Shown: piece by piece, positions 26,921 to 40,600 of the stretch
Layout of the letters: every line of letters begins with the position of its first letter
How positions within the stretch are numbered: the first letter of the stretch is position 1
Origin: Anastatus disparis
Taxonomy: Eukaryota; Arthropoda; Insecta; Hymenoptera; Eupelmidae
Assembly (NCBI GenBank): GCA_017163975.1
Contig: JAFFSR010000227.1
Coordinates: 2,976,001-3,040,000 of the forward strand
Direction: 5' to 3'
Length of the DNA: 64,000 bases
Notes under the pieces: generated by a model
Seen by the model: the letters and a program-made list of their open reading frames with translations, nothing else
The model's database searches: none
What the model was told of the DNA's origin: nothing
Translations under genes and position numbers: made by a program

Positions 26921-28447
26921 CATTTTATATTAGACGACTATAGAAAACAAGAGTACACTTGGCAAAGCACGCTGCACTACACTGCGCGAGAAATGTAAAA
27001 ATTAATGGCTCGACGAAAGACGCTTCTTAAACTTAAAATGCATCACTTTTATTTTACTCTAAGGTTGTGAGAATAGAGAGGAAATTTTAAAAGAATTTAA
27101 TATTAGAATTTTGTGCAATTAAGAGAGTATAAGCAAGTATTTAAAACATAATGTGATTTCATTAGTTTATAAAGTTACTAGTAAATTAAATATCATTACT
27201 TATTTTATATTTTATGGTATATTAAACTTTCATAAAGATGAATGAAATTTCCTCGAAAAACGTAATACCAAATTTAATCTATTAAGCAATGTTTAATAAA
27301 ATTTGCAAAATTTTGTTAAAAAAAGATGTAATTTTAAAATTAGTAAAATTGGTCCCTTTATATATAAAGACTTTTAAGATTAATTTCCATTCATTTAATA
27401 AGAGCTTTCACGTTTAAGAGTTCCTACTACTGCAACATTTAATCCGTCTTTAGTCCTCAACTAAACTGTTCATTCGAATGAACTGAGACTAGGATAATCT
27501 CCTATTAAATAAGTAGAATATTACGTTGAAGAAAAAAAAAATGAATCTGCGAAGGAAGGGAATAAAAATATAAATTTTTTATATTTCAACGATAAATAAT
27601 AATAAATAGGAAGATTATAAAACATAAATAATGTGCATATTTAATAATTCTTCTGTTGAAAATTTTTCGCGTTTATTTTTCGACTTCAGATTTATTCGTT
27701 TCTTTTATCTGACATTTTATATTATCTTTTTTATTGAATATTTTTCTAAAACGAAACGGATAATAATTTAATATTTATCGTTCCTTTTAAATATAAATAT
27801 TTAATATTCAATTCCAATATAATACGTATGTTATTGAAAAATGCATAAGATCAATAGAAACTTCCTAGGGTTTTATTATTATCTAGCCGACGTTTTAATT
27901 TTCACTTTTATTACTGGTTTCCTGGTAAAAATTTATTAAAATTAGGTATATTAAATTTAATATAGAATTTAAAACAAAGTTCAATATTGCTTATGGATTT
28001 TAACGATACCTATTTAATTTAAAGTATTAATACTTTTATTCTAGTAAAATAAATTTCAAAAAGTGGAATATATAGTTAATTTTAATAACAATTGAAAAAT
28101 TTGATATAATGCATTTAGCAGGATTCATTAAAAAAAAGCTAATAATCTCGAGAAAAAACTTTCCTTAATTAACACATAACATTTCTTTGAAAATCTTTTA
28201 CAAATAAAATAGAAATTCAATATTCCTCTCAAACGAAATTTACTGAAATTTGAATATTTCCGATCTTTAATTAATTAACATCTCTAATAACATGCAACTT
28301 TTACAAGAAAGCTTTGCGTCGCCTACTTGTAAAGCTAAAACTTACGCTTAAAAGATACTTGTATTATGTATACATATCGGATTCAGTCATCTGAAGTAGC
28401 CTTGACTTCTTTTTTTACCTGCTAGAGTATCGTACATTTTTTTTCAT

Positions 28448-28473
28448 TACTACTACTACTACTATCTCTCTCT
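28448..28473. repeat. (TAC)n/(TC)n compound microsatellite
   Basis: About five TAC units followed by about four TC units. Confidence 0.85.
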
Positions 28474-30337
28474 TACTTTTACATCGTATCACGTTCTTTC
28501 ATTTTTTTTTTATCTTTTCAGTAAAGTATAGAGAGTCACTTTTAAAAGTCAAATTGAGTTTAAAAATTCTTTAAACGCTTTATTGCTCGAGGCAATTTAA
28601 ATTTGAATATCATTCGATTAGATAAGCAAGGGCCTACTGCCCTCTACGTTTTTTTCATACGCTATGTATGTCTATATATAGAGGAAAAAAATTTTCATTC
28701 ATCCGCAGAAGAAATCGAGCTTTTACTCGCTTTTTTTTTTTGCAAGTCGAGTTCAGTGACCGCAGCGTTTTACTTTTGAAGGATTATGATTCAAAACTTT
28801 TCAAACTTTTAATTCTTACCGATTACTGTTTTATCTACTGTGCACATAATATATATTCTAAAATTTTTTATTAATGAGGTGAATGTAAAAGTATATTATT
28901 AAATAATATTTGATGAAATGCAATTTTTTGTATCTAAAATGTATTATTTTTTCTTTTACAGGTGAGTTACATAAATTATCGTTACATGAAATCTTCACAA
29001 TAACGTAAATTTATAAATACACATTTTTCACATTAATAATATAAGAATTCATAATTCTTTCTATATTAAACTTTGTTTGGAAACTGAAAATTTTCAGTAT
29101 TTTTTCTACGTTAGATATAAAGTGCAAATTTATTTCAAATAAGCTTTATAAAAGTCTCTAGACAGAAATGAATTTTCCTACCTTCAAATTTAATTCTCCT
29201 CATGATTTCAACATTTCTATCATATCTTTTTTTTTTCTTTTCTATTTCTCATCCGAACGCAGAGAGAGAGAGAAGAACACATTCAAGAATCACGTGCGAT
29301 ATGTAATAAGAACTCGATCAAATATCGATATGTGCATTTTTCTGACGTTCTACATTTTTCCTTCTCAACGCTTATTGTGCCTCTTCACCTTCTAGTATTA
29401 TACTTTTTTTCCTTCTTCTTTTCTCATACTTTCGATCGCTGTGCACCCCGGCAAACTTTGTTTCTTTGCTATATTTATTTTATATTTCTTTTATACTTTT
29501 TCTTGTATACATTTTTCTCCATCTCTTGGATTACAAAATAGAATGCTCGGTTGTTTTTCTCGGTGTACCGGAAATATTTTTATGGAAAGACGAGCTTAAT
29601 CTCGTGATTCGGGATGATGAATTTCAAATGTCGTTTGTAAATAACAATTTCTCTATTTTATTTGCGAATGGATTTTTAATTTTTTGCAGTTATTAATTTG
29701 TAATTAGATAACAAAATTCAATATGTTTTATTATCTAATATTTTGTTTCATACTTTTTTATAAGTTTTTTATCAGCTGGTTTAAACTAATTTTAAAGAAA
29801 AACGATACTTTAACTTTTTTTTTCTTATCATCCTTAGTTTAAAGTTCATTTTAAAATTTACAAACTTTAAGTAAATAATGCACACAAATATAATTATCAT
29901 AAAAAATATCTTTCATCGTGAAGTTGAAAATAAGTTATGATTAAATAAACAAGTTTACTTTCTCGTCGTTGTTAGTTAAAAAAATAATCAATAAGAATCA
30001 TCGAATGAAAATTTATATTAAATTTAAAATTGCATATAAATCACAAGAAGCGTGTTACAATAATATCGTTGGCACTGAAATTTCGAAAAAATTATTGCTC
30101 GTCGTAAAAAATTTTTCAAGAGTATTGTGAATACCGTGCAATCACTATATAGATAAAATATCACAAATCAATGAAAAAAGAGAAAAAAAAAGGTATAAGA
30201 TCGAAGAGTCGAATATATCCCTTTTGGAAAAAGAAAGAGAGTCATAATGTAAGCGTAAAAATTCAATATCGTACCGACAGTAGCAGAAAGAAAATTCATA
30301 TCTCTTGTTACTCGAAGCGACGACTACTACTACAATC

Positions 30338-30357
30338 AGAGAAAGAGAAAGAGAAAG
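30338..30357. repeat. (GAGAAA)n short repeat
   Basis: Three GAGAAA-type units in tandem. Confidence 0.8.
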
Positions 30358-31353
30358 CTTGCGATCGCGATTTACTTCTTTTATTTTTCACAAGGCAAAT
30401 TTCAACAACGTTTTCTCTCCTTCTCAATATATAACTATATATCTATACAATAACGTAAAGCATGCCTTTTTTTCCAATGGGCTAAAAAATAAAATTAGGA
30501 GCCGGCAGCACAGAACGACGTTCCTTTACTATATATATACACATAAATACATAAAGAACGTAAAAATGTGGATGAAACGTGCAGACAGAAAGGTCGAGGA
30601 AAAATGAAATCATTCCTTATTACGTTATATCAGCACCCCCCGTGCAAGCTCGGTTTGGCTTTTTTTTCTCTTTTTGCGTTCTCGTATTATACACTGATTG
30701 GCTTGGACATGAGGGGGTTACTTCTTCTTCCTCTTTTTTTTTTCTCCTCCTCCCTGTCCCTTTTTCATTTCTCTCGTCTCTTTTACTGGATTTCATGTAC
30801 TCCTCTTTGGGATGTTTTAAGCTTATATTCTCTCCTGCTCCCTTTTATACATGGAATAGAATCCCGTGAAATATAAGGACTCTTCTTTTGACTCCCCGAC
30901 GCCTTCCGGTGGACGGACGGGAAAGAGGAGGTGTGGGATAACGCGTGTTAAAAGGGCTGAAAAAATATGTATGGCCTGATATGTTGAAATTATATAAGAG
31001 CTAAAAGATAGCGAAGGGTCAGCCTTTACTCAACTCTTTTTTTTCGTATTATAATGCTTTTAAATTATTGAGTTTAATGAAAGAGAATTTGAATACGGGG
31101 AAATTCAGTTTATTTATGTAATGAAGTATATTGTGTAAAATTAATATGATGGAGAAAATTTTAATAGGGAAATTATTATATTTTATTTTAACTATAGAAT
31201 ATTTTAAAATTTTTGTAAAAATACTATATATGTAAAGAAAATCGATACTTAAAAGTTAACTTTTGATAAACTTTTAAAAAATTTCCCTTATTTTTCAGTC
31301 ACTTTCCCAAAGAAACTTTACTTTTTAGGTTAATGCTAATGATAAATACTATA

Positions 31354-31500
31354 CTCACGAGAAGAATATCAGGGTCGCGGATAATAGATTTTGATATAAC
31401 TTTAAGATAATATATTTTCTCACCTAAAGTATATAAAGAAAGCCATGGCATTTTAGTCTAATGTACGATATAAAAATTGTTGCATAATTTTCAAAGATTT
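31354..31500 (+). mobile_element. Decayed end of a MITE related to the 15.9-kb palindrome (tentative)
   Basis: After a TA dinucleotide at 31352-31353, the sequence CTCACGAGAAGAATATCAG matches the terminus of the palindromic MITE in 15 of 19 positions. Downstream anchors follow in the same order: GATTTTG, then TAACTTT.AGATA, then AAAGCCA, then GTTGCA. The intervening sequence is diverged. No inverted second end was found by eye in the next ~600 bp, so this is probably a truncated or heavily mutated copy. The right boundary is approximate. Confidence 0.5.
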
Positions 31501-33997
31501 TTTAAAAATATAATGACGTTGATAAGCATTACTTTTTAAAGAAAACTCTAAAGTTAATTTTATAACCACCTTGTAAGAGATGAGATAAATCTAATTTGGT
31601 TGAAAAATTTATTTTCAAAAAGCTCAACTTACAAAAAAAATAAATATCATAAAAATCATATCTTTTTTTTAAATATAATATGTTTAACCAGGTTGAAGAG
31701 CAGTTAAAAAAATTATGACTTTAATTTGAAAAAGCCAAGTTCAAAAATCTTACAAATTCTTATAAGTATTAAAAAAATTTGATTTTAAATGTAATAATTA
31801 CATTTGAAAATAAAACATAATCATAGAACTTACAAATACATAATTTTAAACAACGTAACATTTATTATTCTAAGTACTAAATTGAAAAGCATAGGATATT
31901 TGTTTCAAAAATATGTAGCATTCAATTTGTTATGTTTAGAATTTTTGTTAAATTTTTTTCCTTTTCTACGAAACACGAAACAATGAATACGTCTCTGAAA
32001 ATATAATTTCAAAACTCTGTTTTCGTGTCCTGAATATTAACCGTATATGATTACAAACAAAAGTTTGCGAGTTTTATCGCGGCCAAACTTTTTAATTAAA
32101 ATATTTCGTACAATTCTTATTCTATTTAATGAATTACTAGATTTAATAATGAGAAAAAAAAGTAGCGTAGCCGAAAAAAAAGTAGCACATTGCAAACTTT
32201 ATACCATGTCGTTTATTGCCTAATAGATTTTCCTAAATAAATAAAGATTTAATTAAGAACAAGGATTTGCTGCTGTAGGGTTATTGTATTTTCTTGAAAT
32301 TTATTTATTTTCTTATATAAAACACCTTATTTTTTAAATCTTATGTTTGCAGACGAAATTTTCTAATGAACTTTTAAATTAATAATCTCAATTAAGGACC
32401 TACTCTTAAGAATAAATTGAACTTTCTAAAACTAAGTCTCGCAAGAACTATTTTTCATTGCAACAAATTGACTGATCATGGAAATCTCAAGCAATTTTAA
32501 TACTAATTAAGCTCGTGCAAGGATTTCACAATCGAACACTTTTCAAAGGTATTATATTTTCTTTTTTTTTAATCTCTTGATTTATTTTTTTTTCTATAGC
32601 GCTGCTCTGTTTGACGCCCGTGCATAGAGCCTTTTGTATTTGGTAAAAAAGAGCGAGAGATAAAAAAAAAGAGCGTTGGAGCGGATTAAAATTTAAATGA
32701 GAAACTCGTTTGCTGATCTGATGTATAGTCAAACCTCACACAGAGCGATAAGAGAGTAGAAAAAAAAATAGAGGACGATAAAATTACCTTGCTCGATAGC
32801 GTGAAAAAAAAAATAGCGAATACTTTAGCATTACATTTTCAGCAACTTGATTCATTTGTTAAGCATACTCGAATGAGAAATGTAAGAATTGTTAAAAATT
32901 TAATGCCAATGAACTTCGGAGATCTTGTTTACGCTGAAGCTTACTTGGAAAAAAAAAGGTGAGACTACTTTAAGATTAGTATTTAAGTAACATGGTTCTT
33001 TTTTTTTTGTAGATTTTACGGCAGCCGTGATAAAAGAGTTAATTCGGAATCCTTGAATTATTCAAATGTTTGCTAGAACTTTTTTTTAGATCGGAGATAG
33101 AAGGTATTTTTTAATAGAGAACTTATGTAGCGACGGTTGATTAAGATATGAATAAATATTCTAAAGAAAATAAGAACTTTTAAATTAGTCTTTTTGTAAA
33201 TTTTGTCATTGTTTAAAAAATAGATCACAAGAAATTATTTAATTAATATTTAATACTATATTTTTTTGAGGAACAGATTAAACGAAAATTTAAAACTTAA
33301 TTAACGTTTGTTATTTTGTTTTATTTATCTATTGACGTCATATCCATCGCATTGAATAATAAAGAAAATAAAAAGATTAATAATCTTTATTACAAATATA
33401 TAAGAGCACAGGGCAATTCAATATTAAAAATTCTAAGAAACAACTTAATTAAATTTTTCTTTAGTTTCTGAATGATTCTATTTTACTTCTAAATTTACAA
33501 ATATATTTGTCGAAAATTTTCGTTAAACTACCATAAAATTCAACTTCTATAAATTGTTTGCCTAATAAATTATCTAATAAAACTTTGTTTTCTATAAAAT
33601 TCATCAGTTTAGTTTTCTTACCAATTATAAATAAAACAAATTACGTAACAGGAATAATGTAAAAAGTGTAACTAACTTTTAAAGTATTTACTTTACGAAG
33701 TTATAATAGTATGTTCCTGGAATGCAATATTTGTATATGGAAAAATATTTTATTTTAATTGTGATTAAAAATTTTACTTATCCAACTTTCAATGGCAATT
33801 GATATTTACAAATAGATAATATTAAATATAGATTTAAATAACAATGGAAAGTTTTTAAATTTTTAATTACTTTGTTAAATTTTTAATATCGTTAAATATT
33901 ATTTTTTTATTGAGTGAATAAATCATTTATTTTATGATATAATAGAATAAATCATTAAAAAAAAGGCAATACAGCAATTCCAAGTTACTAGAAAATA

Positions 33998-34197
33998 TTT
34001 TTTATTTTATTTAACGTCGCTGTATTTATGCTATCATCATGATGCTAATTAGCGACGGAGGTCGTTTCAGTGAGCTTGTCAATAATGCACATGTGACGTA
34101 CAGTGGTGCTTGTATAAATTGGCCGAAAGCGGGATTCGAACTCGGGCCCTCAAGATTACGAATCCATCGCGCTACCGAGTGAGCCACTGACAATCTC
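33998..34197 (-). mobile_element. tRNA-derived SINE, copy 4
   Basis: Minus-strand member of the family. The B box is the complement of GATTCGAACTC (34133-34143). The A box is the complement of CCGAGTGAGCCA (34175-34186), with one change from the other copies. The body carries GCTAATTAGCGACGGAGG and the CAGCGACGTTAAATAAAA end. The head terminus is degraded (GAGATTGTC where others have GAGGTCGTC). Confidence 0.92.
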
Positions 34198-34470
34198 TAA
34201 AATAAATGATTTTAATAAGCATTTTTATAAAAATATATTCCTATAAAAAATATTTTATCGCAATACTTTTTCTCAATAATAAAACCAAAATAACGTCTAA
34301 ATCATATATACAAACGCAAAACTTTATTTACCAAAGGAAATCAAAAGTTCGGTAAAACAAACAACTCATACAGAGCAGCAAATGAAAGAAAAGAAAACGC
34401 ATGAATTGTATTGAAAAAAAAGCTAAATGATGTATATGAAAGCATTTTCATAATCATTGATTCCATTCAG

Positions 34471-34736
34471 CATTGAAATCCATCGGTATAAATCGACCTC
34501 GTTATAGTTTTCCAATGAATGACCAAATTCATATATCGGCTAGACTAAGAGAATTTTGGAACAAAAGTGAATGGAAAGTGTATACGCGTCGTTTGATCGT
34601 TTTCGGTCTAGTAACGGGGTTAGTATTAGGTTGTGTATATACACCAAATGATTTTGTACCTATATACGTGTTAAAACGATGTGTGTATGGGTATATAGTT
34701 TATGCACGACTTGTTACAGAGCTTATAACTTTCTAG
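34471..34736 (+). CDS. Candidate small membrane-protein exon, unrecognised
   Basis: This is the only open frame in the window whose translation is not dominated by low-complexity residues. It runs from TTCCATTCAG, a plausible splice acceptor ending at 34470, to a TAG at 34734-34736. From its first ATG (34515) it would encode 73 residues. The N-terminal third is polar and basic (ends ..WKVYTRR). A hydrophobic segment of about 16 residues (LIVFGLVTGLVLGCVY) follows, and then a Tyr/Val-rich C-terminal part. I recognise no family. It lies about 275 bases beyond a SINE, and I could not identify a partner exon, donor site or promoter. It could be the last coding exon of a gene extending outside or across the window, a small single-membrane-span protein, or a chance frame; at this length in AT-rich DNA chance is quite possible. 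Confidence 0.2.
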
Positions 34737-37496
34737 TGAAACGAGTATATGCACAGCTGTGAAATGACAAACCACATTGCATGTCGCTTTTTGGTCTTGT
34801 CTATTTTATGATTGATGCATACAAATATCCAAAAAACAATTTTAATATTTAATTTGTTGATGTTATTAATGAATCATTATAATTTCATCAAGATCCAATA
34901 ATTTTGTCCAGTAAATATTTGTCAAACTACTTAGGTTTAAATAAGTAATTGTTTAAAGCTTTATGAATGCGAAATATTAATTAATTTCTATAAGTATTTT
35001 AATTTTCAAATATTTTATAAGTATCTTAATTTTAATGATTAATGACTTTTTTAACAAATTAAAAGTCTGGTTGAATTAAATTGGTCACTGACACGTTGCT
35101 TGAATGATATGAGTGCATTTTGCAGAACTAAGCGGTATTGAAAGCGACCAGTAATTAGATAAATGACCATAGTCAATCTCACGTTTAGAATATGATTTTT
35201 TGTATGGTAATCATTTGAGTGGCTTGCTTATTGAAAAAGTCAACGGTAGGAGGTAATATTTGATATTTTTTGCGAAAAAGGATTCGATGCCAAATTTACC
35301 AATATACTTTGACAGAAAGCTGCAGCTTGTTTGTCTAAGATTACTTAAAGGTTTTCCTTTGCTGCATATAGGGGAGGTCTAGTTTATAAAATGTATAATA
35401 CAATTTTTCAGAATATAATTATAATTTGAAACCAAAAAGTATATCAACAAAGTCTAAGCCAAATTGTTATTTAATGAATTAGAAAAATAAAATTTTACAA
35501 AATTCATTTACTAAAATATATATAACTCTCACGAAAATAAGCGGAAAATTATTTTAAACCCTTTGAAAAGTTGTATTTTTTTCATTTTTTAATTTGAAAA
35601 TAGGAATTTTTTTATTTTTTACTTAATATTGTTCTAATTTTTCATTTTTTATTTAATTTAATTGTATACGTTGTAAAAAATTTTTTTGCTGCACTTTGAA
35701 TAATTGAATTTCTTTATTTCACACTAAAAGTTTCGAGATATCGAGCTAACTTGTACACAACATTTTTTAAATTGGATCCTACCCGAATGTGGAATGGAAG
35801 GTGGAAGAAAAAATGGAATGAAATAGATACAAAGAAAGTTAATAAAAATGTGAATCCTAGATACGTTAAAGTCGTAAAGATAGAAGAAGTAACCACCAAA
35901 TTTTTTCTTTTTAATTAAATGATTTTAAATAGCAAAAAATTTTATATATTTTTCTACGTATTTTACAAAGCAATACAATTACAAATATTACTCAATTCAT
36001 AATTTATTATTCAAAACAAAGCACAAATGAAAACAATATTTTGTGTTCGTACATTGATGTATTTCATATTAATTATAAGATTAATTCAGATGAAAATAAT
36101 TCTAATTCTTAGTTCTAATTACTAGCACACCCTTATCTCCAAATCAGACGAAAAAAAGAAATTATAAAAGATTACGCATCATCGTAAAGCAGCAAATTTT
36201 ATTGAGCTTCTTAAGCCCATTCAATCCCAGGAAGCTTAAGCTATATAAGGAAATCACTCTGCAAAGAAGAAAAAAAAGAACTAAAATAAGCCTCACGTAT
36301 AGGATATGTAATATACACTAGAAAAGCTATAATCGGAAATTCTTCTCCCCCCCGATATTCCTCTAGTACATCGTTATATTCGATTACGTCGTTCCAAAAG
36401 CTAGTTTCAGGATTATTGAGATAAAATAAAAAATCAAAGTCTATTCGTCGTTACGGCTTATTACTTGTATACACGTTCATATTTTTATTTTACTGTTTAC
36501 CAACCCATTTTATTTTTTGTACAGATGTAGGACAACGGATATACAATTATATTTGAAAATAAGCGTGCATTACATTTGTTTACATGGTATACTTGACACA
36601 TGATTCTAAATACATAGATTTTTATTCAAAAGAAAAGGTATTATGGAGATATAATTTTGAATCAGCCTAAAAGTCGAGGATATCCAGAAATTCTACATTT
36701 AACATCTTTCTCGTGTATATTTTCATCTTACGATGCGCATATAGATGTCTTATTCAAATTTTCTTACAATAAAAGCAAAAACCAATACATGTATTACAAG
36801 AATGGCTAAGAAAGAGGATATCCTAACTATTTGAAAAACGTGTAAAATGAAAAATAATAGTATGGATATAAAAATGTATGATAGGTAATGATGATGTAAG
36901 GTGATATTTGGATGCATTTTAAATTGACTAATATTATGTATCGAACAAAATAACGACTTACAGAGAATAAATGTAATTTCAAAGAATACTACACGTACAA
37001 TACGTATTTTTCTAAAACAATATTTATACCAGTGAAAATTATATTTATGAGCAGCGTAAGTCCGTTGGTATGTAATGTATGTGCAATGCGATTCGAAACA
37101 ACTGTTGGGTTCGGCTTGATCCTTTTTGTTTTTGGTAAATCGTTTGGTTAAATTTATCGATGTTCTTTTTTTCTTTTGCTGTAACGACTTGATCTTCAAA
37201 TATATTTTGGAAGAGGGTTAGAGATTTATTATAAGGTTTTTACTTGTTTCGATGGAGTAAATTGGATCGAATGTCTGGGAGAATTAGGAGTGATTTTTGA
37301 AAAGGATTAAATTTTTATTTACGTTTATGGATTTTACGATTGATTTGATTCTAGTGTTTGATGTAATAGATTTTTTTTTCTACTAAATTTTTTAGAAATT
37401 AGAATTTTGATCAATTGTGTATATGTTTAATAATTAATAAAATTATGAAGAACAATTTTAAAATACAGGTTTACGATTTCAAAAAGATTTTATATG
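34737..37496. other. Gene-free AT-rich stretch
   Basis: No gene is recognised. A 149-codon minus-strand frame at 36750-37199 starts only at TTG. It is Lys-rich at one end and Ile/Phe/Leu/Tyr-rich at the other, with no domain, so I treat it as chance. The remainder is plain AT-rich DNA. Confidence 0.65.
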
Positions 37497-37690
37497 GAGG
37501 TCGTCAGTGGCTCAGTCGGTAGAGCGATAGGCTCGTAATCTTGAGGGTCCGAGTTCGAATCCCGCTTTCGGCCAATTTATACAAGTACCACTGTACGTTA
37601 CATGTGCTTTGTTAACGAACACACTGAAAAGACCTCCGTCGCTCATTAGCATCGCAGGATTGCATAAATACAGTGACGTTAAAAAAAAAG
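37497..37690 (+). mobile_element. tRNA-derived SINE, copy 5
   Basis: Plus-strand member of the family. The A box TGGCTCAGTCGG is at 37508-37519 and the B box GAGTTCGAATC is at 37551-37561. The body ends in CAGTGACGTTAAAAAAAAA. AAAAAGATTTT occurs just upstream (37481-37491) and again at the 3' end (from about 37685). It could be an 11-bp target-site duplication, but six bases separate the upstream copy from the SINE start, so this is uncertain. Confidence 0.92.
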
Positions 37691-40600
37691 ATTTTTGAAA
37701 AATTTTTATCATGAAATGTATGGTTTAATATTTTTTTTTTTTTTTTTTTAAACAATAAGATTAGAATTTTGTGAATTAATTTTAAAAAATATTGATGGAT
37801 GAAAAATAGTTATAATGCGATGAAATAATACGCAAAATGTAAGTCAAATATCAATATAAAGTAATATTAAATAAGATATATAAACAAATGAGCGAGAAAT
37901 AAACAGTAAATATACTCACGTCATTGCTTGCACTCTTGACGGTGTCAATAAATATATACATAAAATAGAATAAAGTAAATAAATCAATAAATATTAGAAT
38001 TGGTATTTGTTTAAATTACCATCTTAACATAATTCAGTGAAGATAAAGAAGATGTAAGTTAAAATATCCAGTTTCTGGATACTTTGAAATCGTACCTTAA
38101 AACCTAGATTGTTATTAATATTTAATAATTGTCCAGGCTTTGAAGCTAATTTCAAAACATTCAGAAACTGTATATTTAACTGAAGCGTACTGTTGATTAA
38201 AACCTTTAAAACATGAATGATTTCATATCAAAACAAGAATGGAATACCAGTGGAATAAATTTTTTTCCAATCTCAGCACATTGTAATATTTTTGAGATTT
38301 TTTATTTTATTCCGAATGAGGTTCTTAGGCATTAAATTGGCAAAAAATATTATAAATTATCCAAAAAATTTAATATTAGTACTCAACCAGTCCGAAGATT
38401 TCTCATGAAGTAAGATAACGCTCAATTCATACAGGATTTTAGAATTTTTCATTTATAAGCTTTTTATCAAAATTCATGGAAATATACAAATTGAATGAGC
38501 GAAGACCATATACCATGCAACTAAATTTTTCAGTGACAGCATCTATTTGCATTTCCATCAAAATTTAGGACCGAACACAATACTAAAGCTCTAAAAGGTT
38601 TCGAAGAGGGGAATACGGATTCCATCGCCTAAGTCAATGCATATAGAAGGATTAGAATAAATTTTATGTATGATTTGCAAACTAGCAAAACAAGTTGCCC
38701 TCTCTTATCTACATTAAATTTGAGCAATGCATCAACGACCCATCTCTCAACAGACCGCGCTGCTCGTCGTGATAATTTCAACCCCTCGTTCACACTCGGT
38801 TCGGGACACTTAAATATTAAATCTATAAATCATGAATTTATAAAATTTCTCTTGATGCACGCGGAATGGAGAAACTCTTAGCGTTGCTACTGCTCAATGT
38901 GATTTATCAGCCATCATAGATGCAACTGTTTATTCTCTGAACGAAAAACAAAAATTAATCCCATATAATCCCATTATCATCGATTTGTCCCAAAGACGAG
39001 AATATACGATTAATTAAAATTCATCATTAAAAAAAAAATATTTCTATCCAGATTAACATATTAAATTAACAACTTACAAATATTCAAATGACTAGGATAT
39101 ACAATTTTTATGAGTAATACATCCTATTAACTTGTGAATTCGCATTGTATCACGAGAATAAATTACAATTTTAAATAGCTTCATAAAGTATGAAATTTTA
39201 AAAGTTTTATGTCGCCATAAATTAACATTAATGTTTATGTTTTTCATAAAACAATAGTAAAGCACAATAATCGGAGCGAGGCTTTATTCAATTTGTGTAA
39301 TGCGTTGTATTAACACATGTTTTATTATAATCCGCGCGTGGATAAAGAGGGAGAAATAAGCGTCGTAATAAAGTCATCCTTTAAAGTTATTATTATGAAG
39401 TGGAAAATAGCTCGATAATGAGTATCACTCGTGAAAAAAAAAAAAAAATTCTTCAAGCCTCGTTTAGCTGAGAATTTACAACAGAGCTTTTTAAAAAAAA
39501 AGAGGAAAGAATGAGAGAAGAATTAATGAGAACGAGATTAAAAGGAAAGGGAAGTGAGAAAGAAAGAATGCAGACAAGGCAGTGGGCGAATACATGAAAC
39601 AAAAAAAAAAGAATGGGTTTGCGAAGTCAACAGTGGAGAAAAATTAACAAACGGAAATGAAAAAAAAAAGCCTTTTACGTGTATTATTCGTGTGTTTTCA
39701 TCATGTAACTCACGGTATTTTTCAATTCTCTCTCTCTTTTGTATCTCGCTATAGTCTTTCCATATTTTTATTTGGTTCTAGCCAATCTCTAGTTTTTTTT
39801 TCTAAAAACTTTTTTTGTTCATTCCACTCTCTTCGATCGAAAACAAAAAGTATTACCTTCCAGGACTGCTGTAACACATGTAACAAAGTAACGAATCGGC
39901 ACAACTGTAAAAGTTCATAGGTTGTAAAAATTTTATTTTTATTATAAAACAATGTTTTTTAAATTTGAAAATAGCAGACATTCAATTTTTTTATTTTAGT
40001 TTCTTTGTTGCAATGGTAGGTATTTTTTAATATAGACTTTTTATATTAAGCCATTCGAATAGTTTCAAAATTAATTTATTTAGGTTTTACCATGAATAAA
40101 AATTGAATATTTTTGTTATTAAAAAAATTAGATATAATTGATTATAATAAATACAATGAATATTTACAAATTATACATTATCTGTACAGCTGTATGCTTG
40201 TCTGACCATATTACACCAGTTTCTACTTCGATGAATATCAGTATATTATACGTTTCTACAGAAAGAATAATGTAAAAACTCAGAAAATGTAAGACTTTGA
40301 ATAGTTAGAAAATCTTATTATTAGAAAGTGTAAATATTATAACATTATCAGAACATGTTATAAAATTATTATAAATAAACAATAAAAATTTCAAAATAAT
40401 AAGATAAATAAAACCGTAAGGATAAATTAAAAGAAAGCTCCCTTGAGTACGGATAAAAATCCGATATGTATCTACTGAAGTCAGATAAAATAAAAAAGTA
40501 CGAGAAGAAAATGAAAGCAGACAGCTATAGCAGCAAGTGAAAAAGACAGTTGCACGGCATCCAGTTACAGCATCGGCATGTTATCCGACCTCGTTGCCAT

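Larger units (their letters stand above)
23081..33997. other. Gene-free AT-rich stretch
   Basis: No gene is recognised. Microsatellites, a tight GC-rich hairpin and a decayed MITE end are listed separately. Less AT-rich, CpG-bearing patches occur at about 23500-24440, 26490-27020 and 30880-31020. The open frames there are Phe/Ser/Leu- or Lys/Arg-rich, many lack an ATG, and they overlap each other on both strands. This is typical of tract-derived chance frames. Confidence 0.65.

Noticed and set aside
36750..37199. 149-codon minus-strand open frame
   Set aside because: It starts only at TTG, is Lys-rich then Ile/Phe/Leu/Tyr-rich as expected from AT-rich DNA, and has no domain or splice context.
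37481..37695. AAAAAGATTTT target-site duplication around SINE copy 5
   Set aside because: The upstream copy is six bases away from the SINE start and the repeat consists of A/T runs, so coincidence is likely. It is mentioned but not annotated.
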